A DNA stretch of 64,000 nt from Endomychus coccineus (GCA_958510875.1 OY294068.1:85227043-85291042), one strand, 5' to 3'. Shown: positions 20,911 through 32,999, counted from the first letter of the stretch. Made by a program: numbers and translations. The notes: generated by a model not told the origin, from the sequence alone.

Positions 20911-21419
20911 TATAGCCAATGAACAAAGGTTCTGGTCCGTGCTTATAGATCAGAATTTTAGCTTCTAGCCGATAGATGTCCGATACTACCTACTCGAGAA
21001 TAAAAGAGAAGGTATTCTTATTATTTATTATTATACATATGGCTAGTAATTGAATATTTTAAGATAGTGAATATAATTGGTAATACCCACATACTTAAAA
21101 TAACATGAATTCAATAAGTTGACTTCAATGGTTTCAGGTATAGTACAATATACCTATTATTCAACGCTTGCTACTAATATAATTTTTTCAAATATGTTGG
21201 GACCTCATGGAACAGGCACAATATATTAATTTGTTGTATAATACATGAAGAATATACCTAAACCTAAACCTCACATTAACAGGCAAGAATAAGGTATTCC
21301 TGTGTTAACAATAATTCATTTCATTACGCTTACGAATCTATCTAAATGAAAAAGTAAGACAAGACTCGTAAAAAAAAAACTATAAATGTGTTTACGCTCG
21401 GAGAACAGATAAATAGTAA
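20911..21419. other. No feature recognised
   Basis: AT-rich sequence without a supported gene or repeat. Confidence 0.5.
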
Positions 21420-21770
21420 GCAAAATTACTCTTTGCAAATCATTTGATTTGGTTACTGATTTTTTATACAATTGTTTCACATTCTATGTGATACTCTTCG
21501 CATTTGTGTAAAGATAATGACATTAATAAATTATTCCTAAATTATCTATTCCTTTATCTTTACACAACACACAACTAAATGCTCAAATTAATAATGTTTT
21601 GAAGAAAATGTACAAAAACAAATGTTTCCACGTACTGGGAATCGAAACCCGTTTCTACCGCGTGACAGTGAATCGCATAACCCATAGACCACTAAGGCTA
21701 TAAAATGAAAACATTTGAAGTACAATCTAAGATAAAGTTTACTTCGACAAATATTTTCGTCGTGTTTCAC
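21420..21770 (-). repeat. tRNA-derived SINE-like repeat
   Basis: On the minus strand, 21699 to 21628 is tRNA-like, with an A-box-like TAGTGGTCTATGGG, CTGTCAC as in tRNA-Asp (anticodon GTC) and a B box GGGTTTCGATTCCC. It is followed by an unrelated body. The last 100 bases of the body (about 21530-21425) recur at about 34548-34645 and 34725-34810. Tail composition is AT-rich. Small frames here are not genes. Confidence 0.6.
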
Positions 21771-21779
21771 TGAAATTTA

Positions 21780-24420
21780 GATCAAGGCAGCCTTAAAATT
21801 AACTTAAATCTGCTTTGAAAGTTTTTAATGAATTCAATGTAGGTATACTTTGAGTTATATTTTTTCAATTAGGCTACTTTCCAGTGCTACAAATATTGAC
21901 TGTAGGTTACGTTAATATAATAAATGGAAATTAGGCAGATCACATTGAAAGAAGTTTATTGTTCGATACAGGAGTTGGACAAAGTGTTTGATTTAAAATT
22001 TACGCCTTTAGTACACAAGTTTAACAGTCTCATTTTGTATTATAGGTACCTATCAGGAGTCACTAAAATCAATAATTTTGATTCATTCGTTATTATTGCA
22101 TTTCATTAGGGTTATTAAACTATACATTATAGGTACTCTAAACACAAAGTAGAGTAGGAAATATACAGCTACGACTAGAAAAGGCGAACAAAATTAGAAA
22201 GAGTGAAAGAGACGAAATCGTATACCAATTTGAACTTCCAGCAAATTACATCTGAAACACTTCATTGATTTAGTTAACAAAAAATTCACAGAAAAGATTC
22301 TAGAAAAAATAGTGTAATTGATAACTATATGTTAAATTATATGCACCAATCACATATTTTAAAATATTTTTTATTTACGTAGACATTGTTTCCATTGTAG
22401 GTTAGGTATAATTTTGGATTATTTTGTATTATATTACGTAACTTTTATTTTAATAAAAATTATATTTTTTTAAATTTTTTAATTACCTTGCCTGCTGAAA
22501 CGATACAGTATTTCTACTTGTTGTTGTTTTCTACTTATTGTTGTTCATGTTAACAACAATTGCGAGCAGAAAACCATAGTCAAGTACTGTACAGTAAAAT
22601 ATAATTAAAACTTAATTGCTCAATCGATACGCTCGATCTTTAAAATTTAGTTCGCAGCAGTGATAGCAAATGGCGCTAAAACAAATGATCTGTGCAAATT
22701 ATCATGTCCCCTCTCTACTACCATCGAAAATAAAAGTATGGAATACCTAAAAAAAAGTGAGTGGCTCTTAAATTTTCTGGATCCGTCCTTGATATTAGCG
22801 CAATCGTCCCGTGGGAAATTCCCGCTTCGCGGGGCTTGAACTTGTACGTTAAAATCATGCCTAATGAAACTAGCCTATACCCTTGAGTATGTAGACTATA
22901 TATAAACAAGGCCTATACTATTGTGCAACCTTACCTTCGAATTTTAGTCATTATTCTTGTACTTTTAATAAGTATATTTCAGGTTTGAATATATTTTCTG
23001 TTCTAAAGAACATTCAAATACTTGCTATCACATAAATTTTTACATATTTTAGGAAATACGGGGCTAGTAGGTCACTTCAAAGTTGTTATAAATGATGGAT
23101 TTTCCTTTCAAGTCAAGTTTCCTCCCCAAGAAACCATTCAGTTATTGATTGCCACTTCGTGACAGTATTCTTAGTGAATAAGGGCGTTTCTTATTCACTA
23201 TAAAATTACTTATCAGCAGACGATAAGACTTGCGAGACATGGTTAACGTGAAAAAAGCTAGATCTACTCAATTTTGCACGAATAATTTTTAGCTCATTTG
23301 TCCGGTTATCGGACGAATAGCTCCACCCTATTTTTAATCTGAATTAGCCCATCACCACTTCTTTAACTCAACATAATCTAGTAATGGCATCGCAGTTAAA
23401 AGTGTTATTCAACAGAAAAGTTATAATTTTTAGTGGAAAAAGGATAAAAAAAACGTGAAATAGTTATTTACATACCAAGGAGGAAAGTGCCTCATACCTC
23501 CCCGGGGATAGTTTGATTAAGATCCAAGGAATACAATGCACTTTACTCTAGAGAAATGTATCAAATTTTTCCTACTACCTGTTATGTCCATTTTCAACAA
23601 TTATCTTTTTCTGTTAAAATATAACATTATTGGTTTTGTGAACAGTTTTTGATTTGAATAAAATCCAAGCTTAAAAACTTATTGAGTTGACCTCTCTAGG
23701 TAGAAGTGTTATTTTCTATCCTCATTCAGAGCTAGTAAACGTCATTTTCTAAGGGGGGTAAAGGGAAAAATAAATTACATTCAACAGTGGCACCTTATAT
23801 AGAACTACTTCAACATGACTCCGATAGTATGACGTCACCTACCATCAAGAATTGACTACACCTATAAGACAGAGTAAATGAATTTTATTTTACTTGAATG
23901 CTGCAGGTAGTACAAATTGTGCCAGTAAAACTACATTCAGGAAAAACTAAATACATTCGATTTGTGCTATAAAAGTACAATAAATCCCTCCACCATAAGA
24001 CAAGAAATTTCGTATTCATTGTTTACCTACTTATAATTATATTATTGAAGATTACTGTAAAATAATTGTTCTTGAAAAAAAATCTACTAGTACTTACTAT
24101 AGTTTTCTTAGCAAAGTACTTTGTTTTTACTTAAGTACTAGTGAAAAAGTGCTTGAACTTTGTACTTTTTACTGCTCTTGATTCGGCAAATCAGAAAATA
24201 TATCTTAATAATATTCCAAACATAATTCATTGTTGGATTCGAAGTAATTTCTTAATTAATGTGTGGTCTAGACCCGCTGTAGAGAGAAATTAGCTATTAA
24301 GCCTATCAAACTTTGAATTTCAACAAGAACCTACCCTGTACAACACAAAAACATAAATATAACAAACGATATACTTATCTAATTTTTCATATAATGGTAA
24401 AAATAAAACAATAATGCAAC
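21780..24420. other. Intergenic region without recognised genes
   Basis: No coding or RNA gene supported. Small hairpins occur: TAGTGAATAAG/CTTATTCACTA at about 23174-23202, and an imperfect ACTAGTACTT/AAGTACTAGT pair at about 24088-24160. Short frames have no recognisable motifs. Confidence 0.5.
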
Positions 24421-24427
24421 TCAAAAA

Positions 24428-24433
24428 TTTATT
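24428..24433 (-). terminator. Polyadenylation signal AATAAA of the recombinase-like gene
   Basis: AATAAA on the minus strand about 34 nt after the stop codon, a plausible distance for a short 3' UTR. Confidence 0.5.
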
Positions 24434-24466
24434 GAAACCCTCTATCGATCCATTGAAACCAATGAA

Positions 24467-25050
24467 CTATCTTCCAAGTTTTCTCATTCTGACAATCTCA
24501 TTGTTAACATATGCTTTAATAGATTGTGGAGATCTGTTACTTAGGGCTGCAATTTTGTATTTAGCAAGTTGACAAAGATGAAGAGATGGTAAAGTCTTAT
24601 CAGAAAAATTTTGTTTGAAGTAGTCTTTCATTGCCACTTTTTCATTAGAAGACCATGAGCGTCTTTTAACACCAGAACTGTTGACCAAGTCATTCGATTT
24701 TTTATGTCTATTATTTTCATTCACTACCCATACTTTTATTTGATCGGCAGTTCGTGCCTTTAATTCTGGAAAACATTGCGCTCTTCTACATTTTGCTTCG
24801 CTAGGAGCTGTGAGTGAATCAAGATCCGATTCAAAGAGTTCAAACATTTTTTTTCGTTCCTGGGAGTTCCACCTTCGACGTTTTATAATACTCCTTTCTT
24901 CTGAATCCCTCTGAGCAGAAATTTTAGAATCGAGAACTGACTTTCTAAATGGCGTTGATTGTCGGCTCATATTTGACCTACTTGGTAAGTAATCTTCATC
25001 TTCAGAGGAACTATATTCCAAACATTTTCGTTTTCTCTTCTTCAGTTCAC
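24467..25050 (-). CDS. Exon 5 of the recombinase-like gene, duplicated SANT-like module
   Basis: Acceptor CATGTTTTAG; stop TAG at 24467-24469. Begins GELKKRKRKCLEYSSSEDED, a basic then acidic stretch likely serving nuclear targeting. Two related blocks follow: IIKRRRWNSQERKKMFELFE to ADQIKVWVVNENNRHKK, and VKRRSWSSNEKVAMKDYFK to PQSIKAYVNNEIVRMRK. Each has the Trp and basic residues of Myb/SANT-like DNA-binding modules. Confidence 0.82.
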
Positions 25051-28000
25051 CTAAAACATGGAAGTTCAATACCAAGATATTATGATAATAATTAACTTCT
25101 CAAATAAGGGTAGTACAAGTTACAACAATCACTAAGTATGATTTTAAGGAAATCTGACTACAAAAATACATAATCAAAAAAAGTTGAGCAAAGTTTTTTG
25201 TTACTATTCACAAGAAATAGAAATATCCTCATCAAGCAGGTTATTTTTAGAAGTTGAAATAGTTATTTAGATACCAAGGAGCTGCTATTTTTAGAAGGTA
25301 AAGTTAAATAATGCAGATTGTATTCAGTATTTTGAAAAGGTTATTAAATTCATTTATTATGCTTGAATTTCTAAAACTTCTACATTTAACATTATTGCAA
25401 CTGATTCATCAATTTGGTTATTTTTCAACTAATAATTTTTGCTTTTATTTAATTTCCATGATGTTGATTTGGTAAAGCAAAAATTCATTATTTTATGTGC
25501 AGGTCAATAAAATTCCTAAATGTTGTTTATGACTTTGAGAACGTTCAACTGAACAGTGAAACTATTCGAATTCATATTTGTTTAACCAACTCTGCACTCA
25601 CAAATAGAAAATGTTTGTGGAGGAGTCAAAGTATATTGATATCTAGATGTTTTTATTTCATGTTTACTGTACTTAGTGAATCATAGGTATCTGTAGGCAA
25701 TATTGATTAACAATTAAAAATACAGTAACATACAATTTAAAATTATTACTTTTTCAAATTGCATGAGTATGTAGTTATATCAGATTTCATGAATTTTCAA
25801 ATAATTACATATTTGTTTGAATGAATATTACTTGTAGGAAATATGAATGAAAAAGCAGTAGTTCTTCATATTTCGACAATCTAATATCCACAATTTGACT
25901 GGCAATGTTAACTCATATAACTCTCCATTTTTAGTTGCACTTTTCAAGTTACTTAATTTAAATTGCAACTCACCAAGAGATTGTTCAGACATTATCGGCG
26001 TTTCAATGTTATCCAATTTATTTATTGATGTTATCGAGTTAGAAGTGGTAGAATGATTGTGTGTCCCTAAAGAATTTTCCAGTATGGTTGACATTTGTGT
26101 TATATCATGTGATACATTTGTTAAACGATAATGAGAGTGATGAATTGCTTTATCATGCCCCATGAAATTGGCAAGCTGTTGTACTTGTTTATCTTCTACA
26201 TTTTTTATCTTAAGCATTGTAGCTATGTGTTTTCTTAGAAGGGTGCCTCTTAATTTATCAGGATTTTTTGCCCCACACATTGCTGCAAACTTCCTGATTA
26301 TGACATTTGCTGAATGGTACATGTGCCTATTCCTTCCAGGTAATCCGAAAACATAAGGGTTATCATCAGGCACATTTGCTAAATGTCTAAAATGCAAAAT
26401 CATGTCTACAGCTTCTACCATTTCTAACGTGATGAGATCAGGAACTTCTCTTCCCTTTTTCCCTCTAATGGCAATTCTCATATAAATTTCAGCAATTTTC
26501 TTCTCATCGTAAGAGAGGCTCTTATAAACTTCACTTCTCTTATCTATACTTTTTCTATTGTTGTAGTCCTCAATGAGCATTCTCTCAGCTTCCCCCGCTC
26601 GCCTTCGATTAAACACTTGCAAATATATTAGAACATATTCTCCCAGTACTTTCCATGACTGATAAGTGAATTCCTCTTTTAACATTGCTTTCATTTTCTT
26701 TGCTCCATCTTTAACAAAATTGAGCAATTTATTTATGTCATCAGTATCAGGAAGATCGATATTTTTATTTCTTCTCATTAATTCTTGGTTTTCAATAACG
26801 GTTTTATTCACAGATGTTGTCAGATAATCTGATAGGAGCAAGATAAAATTTTTAGTTTCTTCCATTTTCTCCTTAATATTCAATTTCAAATATTCCCTTA
26901 TAAGAATTTCAGCAGTTTGTTTTAAATGAAATCCCATGTGGTAAGCTGTTGATGGCGCCCTATAAATACCAGTTCTAACATCAAGACCAGCACACACATT
27001 AATTGCTTCAATTATCTGATCTATGTACATAGGATGACATATTTCCTGCAAATTATTCAAATGCTCATGTTTCTGTTTCATTTCTAATATAAAGCGTCCT
27101 ATAGAGCGCAAATTGGCTCTTATCATTTTGTGATGGTGTTGTGAGCGATATTTCATGCATAACCAATTAGCCCATTTCACCACTAATTGAACCCTGGTTA
27201 CATGTGCAGTAATTTCATCTTCCTTCATAAAAGGAAAAATGTGCTTCTTCACTACTTCACTAGCACATGGATTAACATATTGAAAAAGTTGTTTACTCTT
27301 TAATTTTGCATCTCGAATATTTCCAAGATTATTTTCATGTCTACAGATTCTGTAATGATTCTTCAAGTTTTTCTTTGAAAACATTGCTTTGCAAGATGCA
27401 CAAGGCATGTAGTCTTTTGCAGTTTTAGAATTACATCGAGGTCTTCGAGTCACTAATAATGTACCATCATTGTAATTCATAGTGGTATTGAACAAAAAGC
27501 TACCTTCATTTCTTAATTTACCAATTAGGTGTTTTCTTTCTTCAGATTCTGAAAGAAGAATTTCAGAATATTCTTAATCGTATATGTCAGAAGGAACATG
27601 TTAATATTACACATAGGCAATTAGAAAAGTAATTGACAAGATTGCAAATTTCCAACTACTATTTTAACAAGAAATTTTTGAATGACAATTCTTCTAAAAT
27701 ATGAATTTTAATTATTTATGCCTTTTAAATATATTTGTATTATCTGATCTAGCAAATAAGTTACTATTAAAAGTGAGGAATAATATAATAACAGTACATC
27801 TTTGAGAAGTTTCTATGAAATATGTCCAAAACCATTCAACTTAGTTAGGGACATTTTCAGATTAATCATATTTTACCTTTTTTCTGTGAAGCAATAACTA
27901 CTATGTAGAATATCATTATTTCTTTTATAAAATCCTTTTCCTGGTTGTTTAGCAATAGAAATGCATGAGTTTTAAGTCCTTTGGAACACTTTTTGATTAT

Positions 28001-30295
28001 AAATTATTAAACTTATTTTGCACCTAGATGTGTAATTTTGCAGAATGTCATCATTTTCACTTTTTTTTAATGTTAGAAGATTTTCAAACTGAATACACAA
28101 GCCAGTTTTTCTCAATCAAGGTTCTTCAAACTTCACTTTCTTGTAACCGATATAATAATAAATATCACTATAATTATGAATAATTAGACTTACGTTTCGG
28201 TAGTAGCATTATTTGCTTGACGGCCACCTCATCCTTATGTAGAGTTATTAAATGTCTTGCAAACTTAGTAATTCTTATTTTGCAATATATGCAAAAATAT
28301 TTTTTTCTCTGCTTCCTAACACATTCTACTCGAATATATTTAGGATCTGTAGAAGTTGATTGTAGGTCTGTGCTATCCCCTGGTAATAAAAAGGAAGGGT
28401 TATCGTTACATTTATTGACAGGTTTTCTCATCACAATAGATGCAACTTGCTTGATACTGCTTTGTTTTTTGGACTGTGAATCTTCTACATAGCAAGGATG
28501 GCATATAGAATTACTTTCATCATTGGTACTATCTACATCAGATAACATCCATTCAGAACCAGAATCTTCAAATGGGTGAACTACAATAACAAATTCAACT
28601 TAATTGAAGATAAAATCTTAGATCACAAAACATCACTAGTATTTTGTATCTTTCCGCTACAAAAAACTAATCTCCAAAATTATTATCTGGATAATATTGT
28701 TTATTTTGTAACTTCAGAAAATCTTAAATATAAACAAATGATGTTGATCATATTTCATGTAATTTACTTCAGTTCACCGATAAAAGTGATCGACCACTTC
28801 TAAAAAGTTAGAAAAAATTACCTACTAATCAGTTTGATTTTCTTGCAAAATTGTGCTTGACAAATAATTTTAAAATTCCTAATTGTTGATTATAATTTGG
28901 AGATAAGTATATCTACATTACAGTAAAATGCGTAAAGATTATTACTGTCATAATGTAAGTCAGTCTTCCTTTTCTATGAGAAAGAAATTGAAAATTAATT
29001 ACCTAAAACCATTTTGAATGTACGATAATATCCAAGATAAAATAATTGTAAGATTCTATATTTGGAACCCATATTAACTCACTCCTACAGAAATTATTCT
29101 AACCAACTCGATTTGAGAATGAAATTAACTCACCATTTCCATCTTGTATATTACTAGAATCAGATATCGGCTCATCAACACAATCTACCAGATTATTTTC
29201 AGAATTCGTAGGTGTCAAGTATAGATCTGTTGTTGTTCCTAGTTCGAAAGAAGAAAGTTCAGCTAAATTATTCCTTTGACGATTTGGGTTTGGCTTTTCT
29301 GCTATAATCTCAGCTCGAGCTTCAGGCACATCAATGTTGATGATATTTACAACATTTGGATCAGAATCTGGATGATTTAAAATATCCAAGATAATAATTT
29401 CACATTCCATATTATCTGCATTTGATAAATTTCGTTCTGAAAAGTAATCTACAATAGAAAACCTCATTACATATTCTACTAGTTATTTCAAAGTTTATTC
29501 ATCAATATACAAAATATTAAGGCTGTAATGACTTTTTAGTGAAAATTGATATGTCCAGTACAACTAATACATAAATATAATTAACCAAGTTAATTCCACA
29601 ATAGAAGTATTTCCAATATTGAAAGATCAAGGATCATCTTTATTCAACAGAAATTTGATTTTCTCACCTGTCATTTCATTTTTATTCTTATAGATTGGTT
29701 GATATTGTGTAGTGTTTTCCAATGTTTCAGTATCATAATTTTGCTCGACTGACTCCATATAAAGTCTGTTATCTTTAGGTAATGTGTGTCTATACTTATA
29801 TCGGTCTTGAACTTCATTCAAAAGTTGTTCACCAGCAATCACATGTGCGTCATATTTTGAATGAAGTATATTATCTTCAGGCAAATTTGGTTCAGACTCA
29901 CAGAGGTTCTGATCAACACAAGCATTTTGTATTTGTTCATATATGACCATAATCTGATCACTTGGGTTAAGAAGCTCGCTACATTGATTATTCATCTCAT
30001 TCAAAGGTTGAAGTATTTCAATATTCTGCAGTGCAGATGTTTTTCTTTTCAACGGTTTCCCTGGCAGAATTAAATTTACTTTTGGGTATCCTAATGAAAT
30101 ATTTTGCCTTAAACTATCCAATTGTTTTCTCTCATCACTACAAATTAAAATTTCTGCAACATAATAGATGCCATCTCTATAACGAGCCTTAAGTTCCCCA
30201 TTTTTATTTCTAATTTTTTTTTTATCACACACAAAGTATACACCATCTTCAACATATCGAACTAGAGCAAACATTGCTCGGGAGATTCTTTTCAT
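24467..30295 (-). CDS. Five-exon gene with a tyrosine-recombinase-like domain
   Basis: Joining exons 30295-29668, 29448-29134, 28580-28194, 27548-25974 and 25050-24467 gives 3489 nt, 1162 residues plus stop, with no interruption. All four introns are GT-AG and phase 1. Domains in order: N-terminal FALVRYVEDG and YRDGIYYVAEIL block; acidic, low-complexity linker; zinc-finger-like FCIYCKIRITKFARHLITLH; PCASCKAMFSKKNLKNHYRIC finger; a helical region; recombinase motifs RRRAGEAE, LLRKHIATM and LANFMGHDKAIHHSHYRL; and two SANT/Myb-like repeats. The R, R, H and Y positions of tyrosine recombinases are present; the first His of the HxxR box is Thr. Known relatives by pattern are uncharacterised animal proteins, possibly Crypton-derived. 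Function is inferred; it could be a domesticated transposase-like factor acting in the nucleus. Confidence 0.82.
25974..27548 (-). CDS. Exon 4 of the recombinase-like gene, catalytic-core-like
   Basis: Acceptor CTTCTTTCAG; donor CTTG/GTGAGT. 525 residues. Starts SEERKHLIGKLRNEGSFLFN and TRRPRCNSKTAKDYMPCASC with a second Cys/His finger. The recombinase-like core is in the last half: Arg in NRRRAGEAERMLIEDY; RGKKGREVPDLIT; Arg in GTLLRKHIATM; His in FMGHDK; and Tyr in HHSHYRLTN. These match boxes I to III of tyrosine recombinases in order and spacing. Beyond the donor the frame stays open to 25828, but that tail is intronic. Confidence 0.85.
28194..28580 (-). CDS. Exon 3 of the recombinase-like gene, zinc-finger-like
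   Basis: Acceptor GTTATTGTAG, donor AAAC/GTAAGT. Begins HPFEDSGSEWMLSDVDSTND (acidic) and ends with KKYFCIYCKIRITKFARHL followed by ITLHKDEVAVKQIMLLPK, a C2H2-like finger with CxxC and HxxxxH spacing. The split codon with exon 4 is CAA. Confidence 0.8.
29134..29448 (-). CDS. Exon 2 of the recombinase-like gene
   Basis: Acceptor TCTATTGTAG at the 5' side, donor AATG/GTGAGT at the 3' side, both phase 1. The joined codon with exon 1 is GAT (Asp). The sequence is acidic and Asn/Asp-rich (for example LNHPDSDPNVVNIINIDVPE), without recognised domain. Confidence 0.75.
29668..30295 (-). CDS. Exon 1 of the recombinase-like gene
   Basis: Starts at ATG 30293-30295; a second Met at residue 8 (MFALVRYVEDG) is an alternative start. 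Encodes about 209 residues. ALVRYVEDGVYFV and LKARYRDGIYYVAEILICSD resemble a small barrel-type N-terminal module found in insect nuclear proteins; this is pattern recognition, not a domain hit. The rest is polar and probably disordered. It ends ACAG followed by donor GTGAGA. Confidence 0.78.
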
Positions 30296-30299
30296 AGCA

Positions 30300-31030
30300 A
30301 CTTGATGCGAAAATATAAGAAACTAAGGAGAAATATATGACAACGCTGAAATCAAATTGATGGCACCTTCTAGTCTTACGTTTCACTTATTATTCTAGAA
30401 TCTAGAATATAAAAAGAAACGAGTTACATTTCTGATAAGAATTCGAGTTACATTTGGATAGCATATTCAGTATTAACATAAAATTGAAACTAAAAAATAA
30501 CGAAAAATTTGTTTAGAAAAGTTAGGAGTTCTTGGTAAATTAGTGAGTGTGTGGGTATTCGTGTTACGTTTGGATAGCATATTCAGTAGGTATTAACATA
30601 AAACTAAAAAATACGGAAATTTTTTTTTAGATAAGTTAGGATGTTCTTAGTAAATTAGTGAGTGTGTGGGTAATGAGGTTTGAGGTATGAAAGTAATCCA
30701 ATTATTTCTCAATAATCGATCCATTCATAAAACACTATTAGTGAATTAATGTATTCTAAATACTATCGGTATTTTACCTTAGTAACGCCAACATTATTTA
30801 TTAAGATAAAATGAAGATGAACACAATAAACATGGATAATAAGTGGAATAAATGATTATGATTCTTACCTATCGCCTTGAATTTTACCGTCATCCTGACT
30901 ACCCACTCAACCATAAAACAAACTTCTAGACCACTTTAGCCACCACAGAGTATATGTCACAGAACAATTTGAGGTAGAATAAATAAGACACAATAATCAG
31001 TTTATTTACTAAAAATACTGAATATTATTG
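30300..31030. other. Upstream region of the recombinase-like gene
   Basis: Likely 5' UTR and promoter of the minus-strand gene; no clear TATA or initiator seen. Two near-duplicate stretches occur at about 30430-30545 and 30545-30675 (TTTGGATAGCATATTCAGTA and TTAGTGAGTGTGTGGGTA in both), a local tandem duplication of about 115-120 bp. Confidence 0.5.
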
Positions 31031-31034
31031 GTAC

Positions 31035-31576
31035 CATAGACCTATTATCTCATTCATAAAACTCCATTTGATTAGATGACTTTCGCAATGATTACATGAA
31101 GTATGACAACGAAAACCAACGGACCTCTTTGTCGTCGAGACATGATTACTCCTTATTGGCAACGTTGTAACTATACCAAATTTCGTAGTACAGAACAAAG
31201 TCTCCATTCATAAAGGATGCGCGGCGTTGTCACCTTCTGAACAAATGATGCAATGGAATGGAATAGTAATATATTTAAAAATTTAAATATTCTATAATTC
31301 GATTGTATATTACTGGTTACCATAAATTATCCAATATTTCTTAGGGAAAACGACATTTCAACAGTATTGCTTCTAATATAACCAACAAATAATGCTATGG
31401 ACGCTTTTATAATAATTACAAATCTCAATCCGGCACACAGAACAACTAATCCGGCAACAGCACATTCCATACGACCATACTTGTAATATACAGCGGTCTG
31501 AATGGCCCGAAATTTTGGAAATGTCTGATCGTGTTTAAATGTAAACAATTCGTCTCCTTAGGATAATAGGTCTATG
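31035..31576. mobile_element. MITE-like element of 542 bp, hAT/P-type signature
   Basis: Terminal inverted repeats CATAGACCTATTATC (31035-31049) and its complement (31562-31576). Flanks ATTGGTAC (31027-31034) and GTTGGTAC (31577-31584) agree at 7 of 8 positions, fitting an 8-bp target duplication. No transposase frame inside, so non-autonomous. The superfamily is inferred from the 8-bp duplication and CA start only. Confidence 0.7.
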
Positions 31577-31592
31577 GTTGGTACTAAGAACC

Positions 31593-31619
31593 TTTCAGTT
31601 ACCAAGTAGCCATCATCAA
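31593..31619 (-). ncRNA. Hammerhead-like core (TTGATGA / GAAA)
   Basis: Minus-strand TTGATGA, then GGCTAC/GTAACT hairpin with one mismatch, then GAAA. One base off the CUGAUGA consensus. It resembles the motif at 62782-62808. Confidence 0.4.
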
Positions 31620-32890
31620 GTAAACTGGATTATAAATCGAAATGTACTCGTTTAAACACTACCTATTTGGAATTAATAAGGTAGATTATAAGGGCTGGAA
31701 AGGCTGGCTCAGCTGGATATAAATCTGATTTAATTTAAGGGTGCAAAAGAATCCACCAAATATGTTGTGTGTTTTTCGGCAAAGGGAAATCTACTATGTT
31801 GGAATCAATACACAGTCCAAGATTTTATTTAAAATATAAAGAACTTTATTTAAACTATAACTAAAGTAACCAAGCTGTGAACCCTGAAGAAACGCTGACC
31901 TCTCACCTCTTATTCCTACTACATTCGTGCTCGCAACTCGCAAGGTGATAAACAAACGCAGCAATAGTGCGGCAAAGAGGGAATGAGGCCATGAAAAGTG
32001 CGAGTATGACAGCGTGTGCGGCTTTTATTACTTATAGGTACCATTGTTAAAGTATGAATACTTACACATTTCGTATATTCTATCATGCGACTTGATTACC
32101 ATAGTTACAGAAGTTATAGAGCTCTTCGGTAATTTGTGTGAAAAATTGTTTATGAAATAAAATTGTAGATAATATATGATAAGTGTATAATTTCGAAACT
32201 TCATGCCACAATATATTTTTTGTTTTGCCTTACCCTTGAACACATGTATTAAAGTATGTAATTGATTGATGTTCCTTCTGTAGACACATTTGATATAGAA
32301 AGTTCGTTATAATTGATTGATATGAACTGTAAAAAGTCTAGTCTTCTTGATGAAATGGCAACATTGGTGCAGCGTCCTAATATTAACCCTTCCTCAAAAG
32401 GGGCCTCAATTTGTCTACAGTTTCCACGAGATATTAGTAAAAACCCAAAAATGTGTCTTGTTTAATTTTTCTGCTAAATCTACGTTGTAGTTTAATGAGG
32501 AATACATAATATTTTTATTATTCACTTTTAAATTATTTTTTTAAAGTACAGCATTAAGAAAAAGCTGATAAGCTGCCTCCTTTTTACAATGGGAAGTATT
32601 CAGAAAAGTTTCCAACAGGAATTAATCGACTTTTAAATAAGAAGACAATGATTCTTAACACGTATATAAAAGATATAGAAAATAGTTACAAAATGAATAT
32701 ACTTGAAACAAATTTCTATCGAATTACTTATTTCGCACTCTGTTCGTGCTCTAACTATCTGGCCCTTTGTAGAGAGAAAATAATAGACTGGAAGATCTAT
32801 GCCGTGAAAGTAGTACATTGTAGCTGGTACTCGGGTAGCCTAGCTATACCCGGACAGGAAAGGTGACGTCGGCATTTCGTTTATGCTATA
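31620..32890. other. No gene recognised
   Basis: AT-rich sequence with small unsupported frames. A TATA-like CTATAAAAGGGGCC at about 32886 lies in an inverted-repeat-rich patch, so it is not called a promoter. Confidence 0.4.
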
Positions 32891-32932
32891 AAAGGGGCCG
32901 CCTCCTTTTATGCAACAAAGGCGACCGCCTAT

Positions 32933-32986
32933 GTTGCATACATAGATAACTCTACTACCGGTAGTAGAGTTATCTATGGTTGCATA
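32933..32986. repeat. 38-bp perfect palindrome flanked by 8-bp direct repeats
   Basis: Palindrome 32941-32978 (arms CATAGATAACTCTACTACC and complement) lies between two copies of GTTGCATA (32933-32940, 32979-32986). The layout is that of a minimal inserted element with an 8-bp target duplication. Confidence 0.75.
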
Positions 32987-32999
32987 AAAGAAGAATTTC

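Noticed and set aside
25828..25973. C-terminal extension of the exon 4 frame
   Set aside because: A strong donor GTGAGT at 25973-25968 with a phase match to exon 5 makes this intronic.
32880..32900. TATA-box promoter at CTATAAAAGGGG
   Set aside because: It is part of an ATAAAAGG/CCTTTTAT inverted repeat, and no gene follows.
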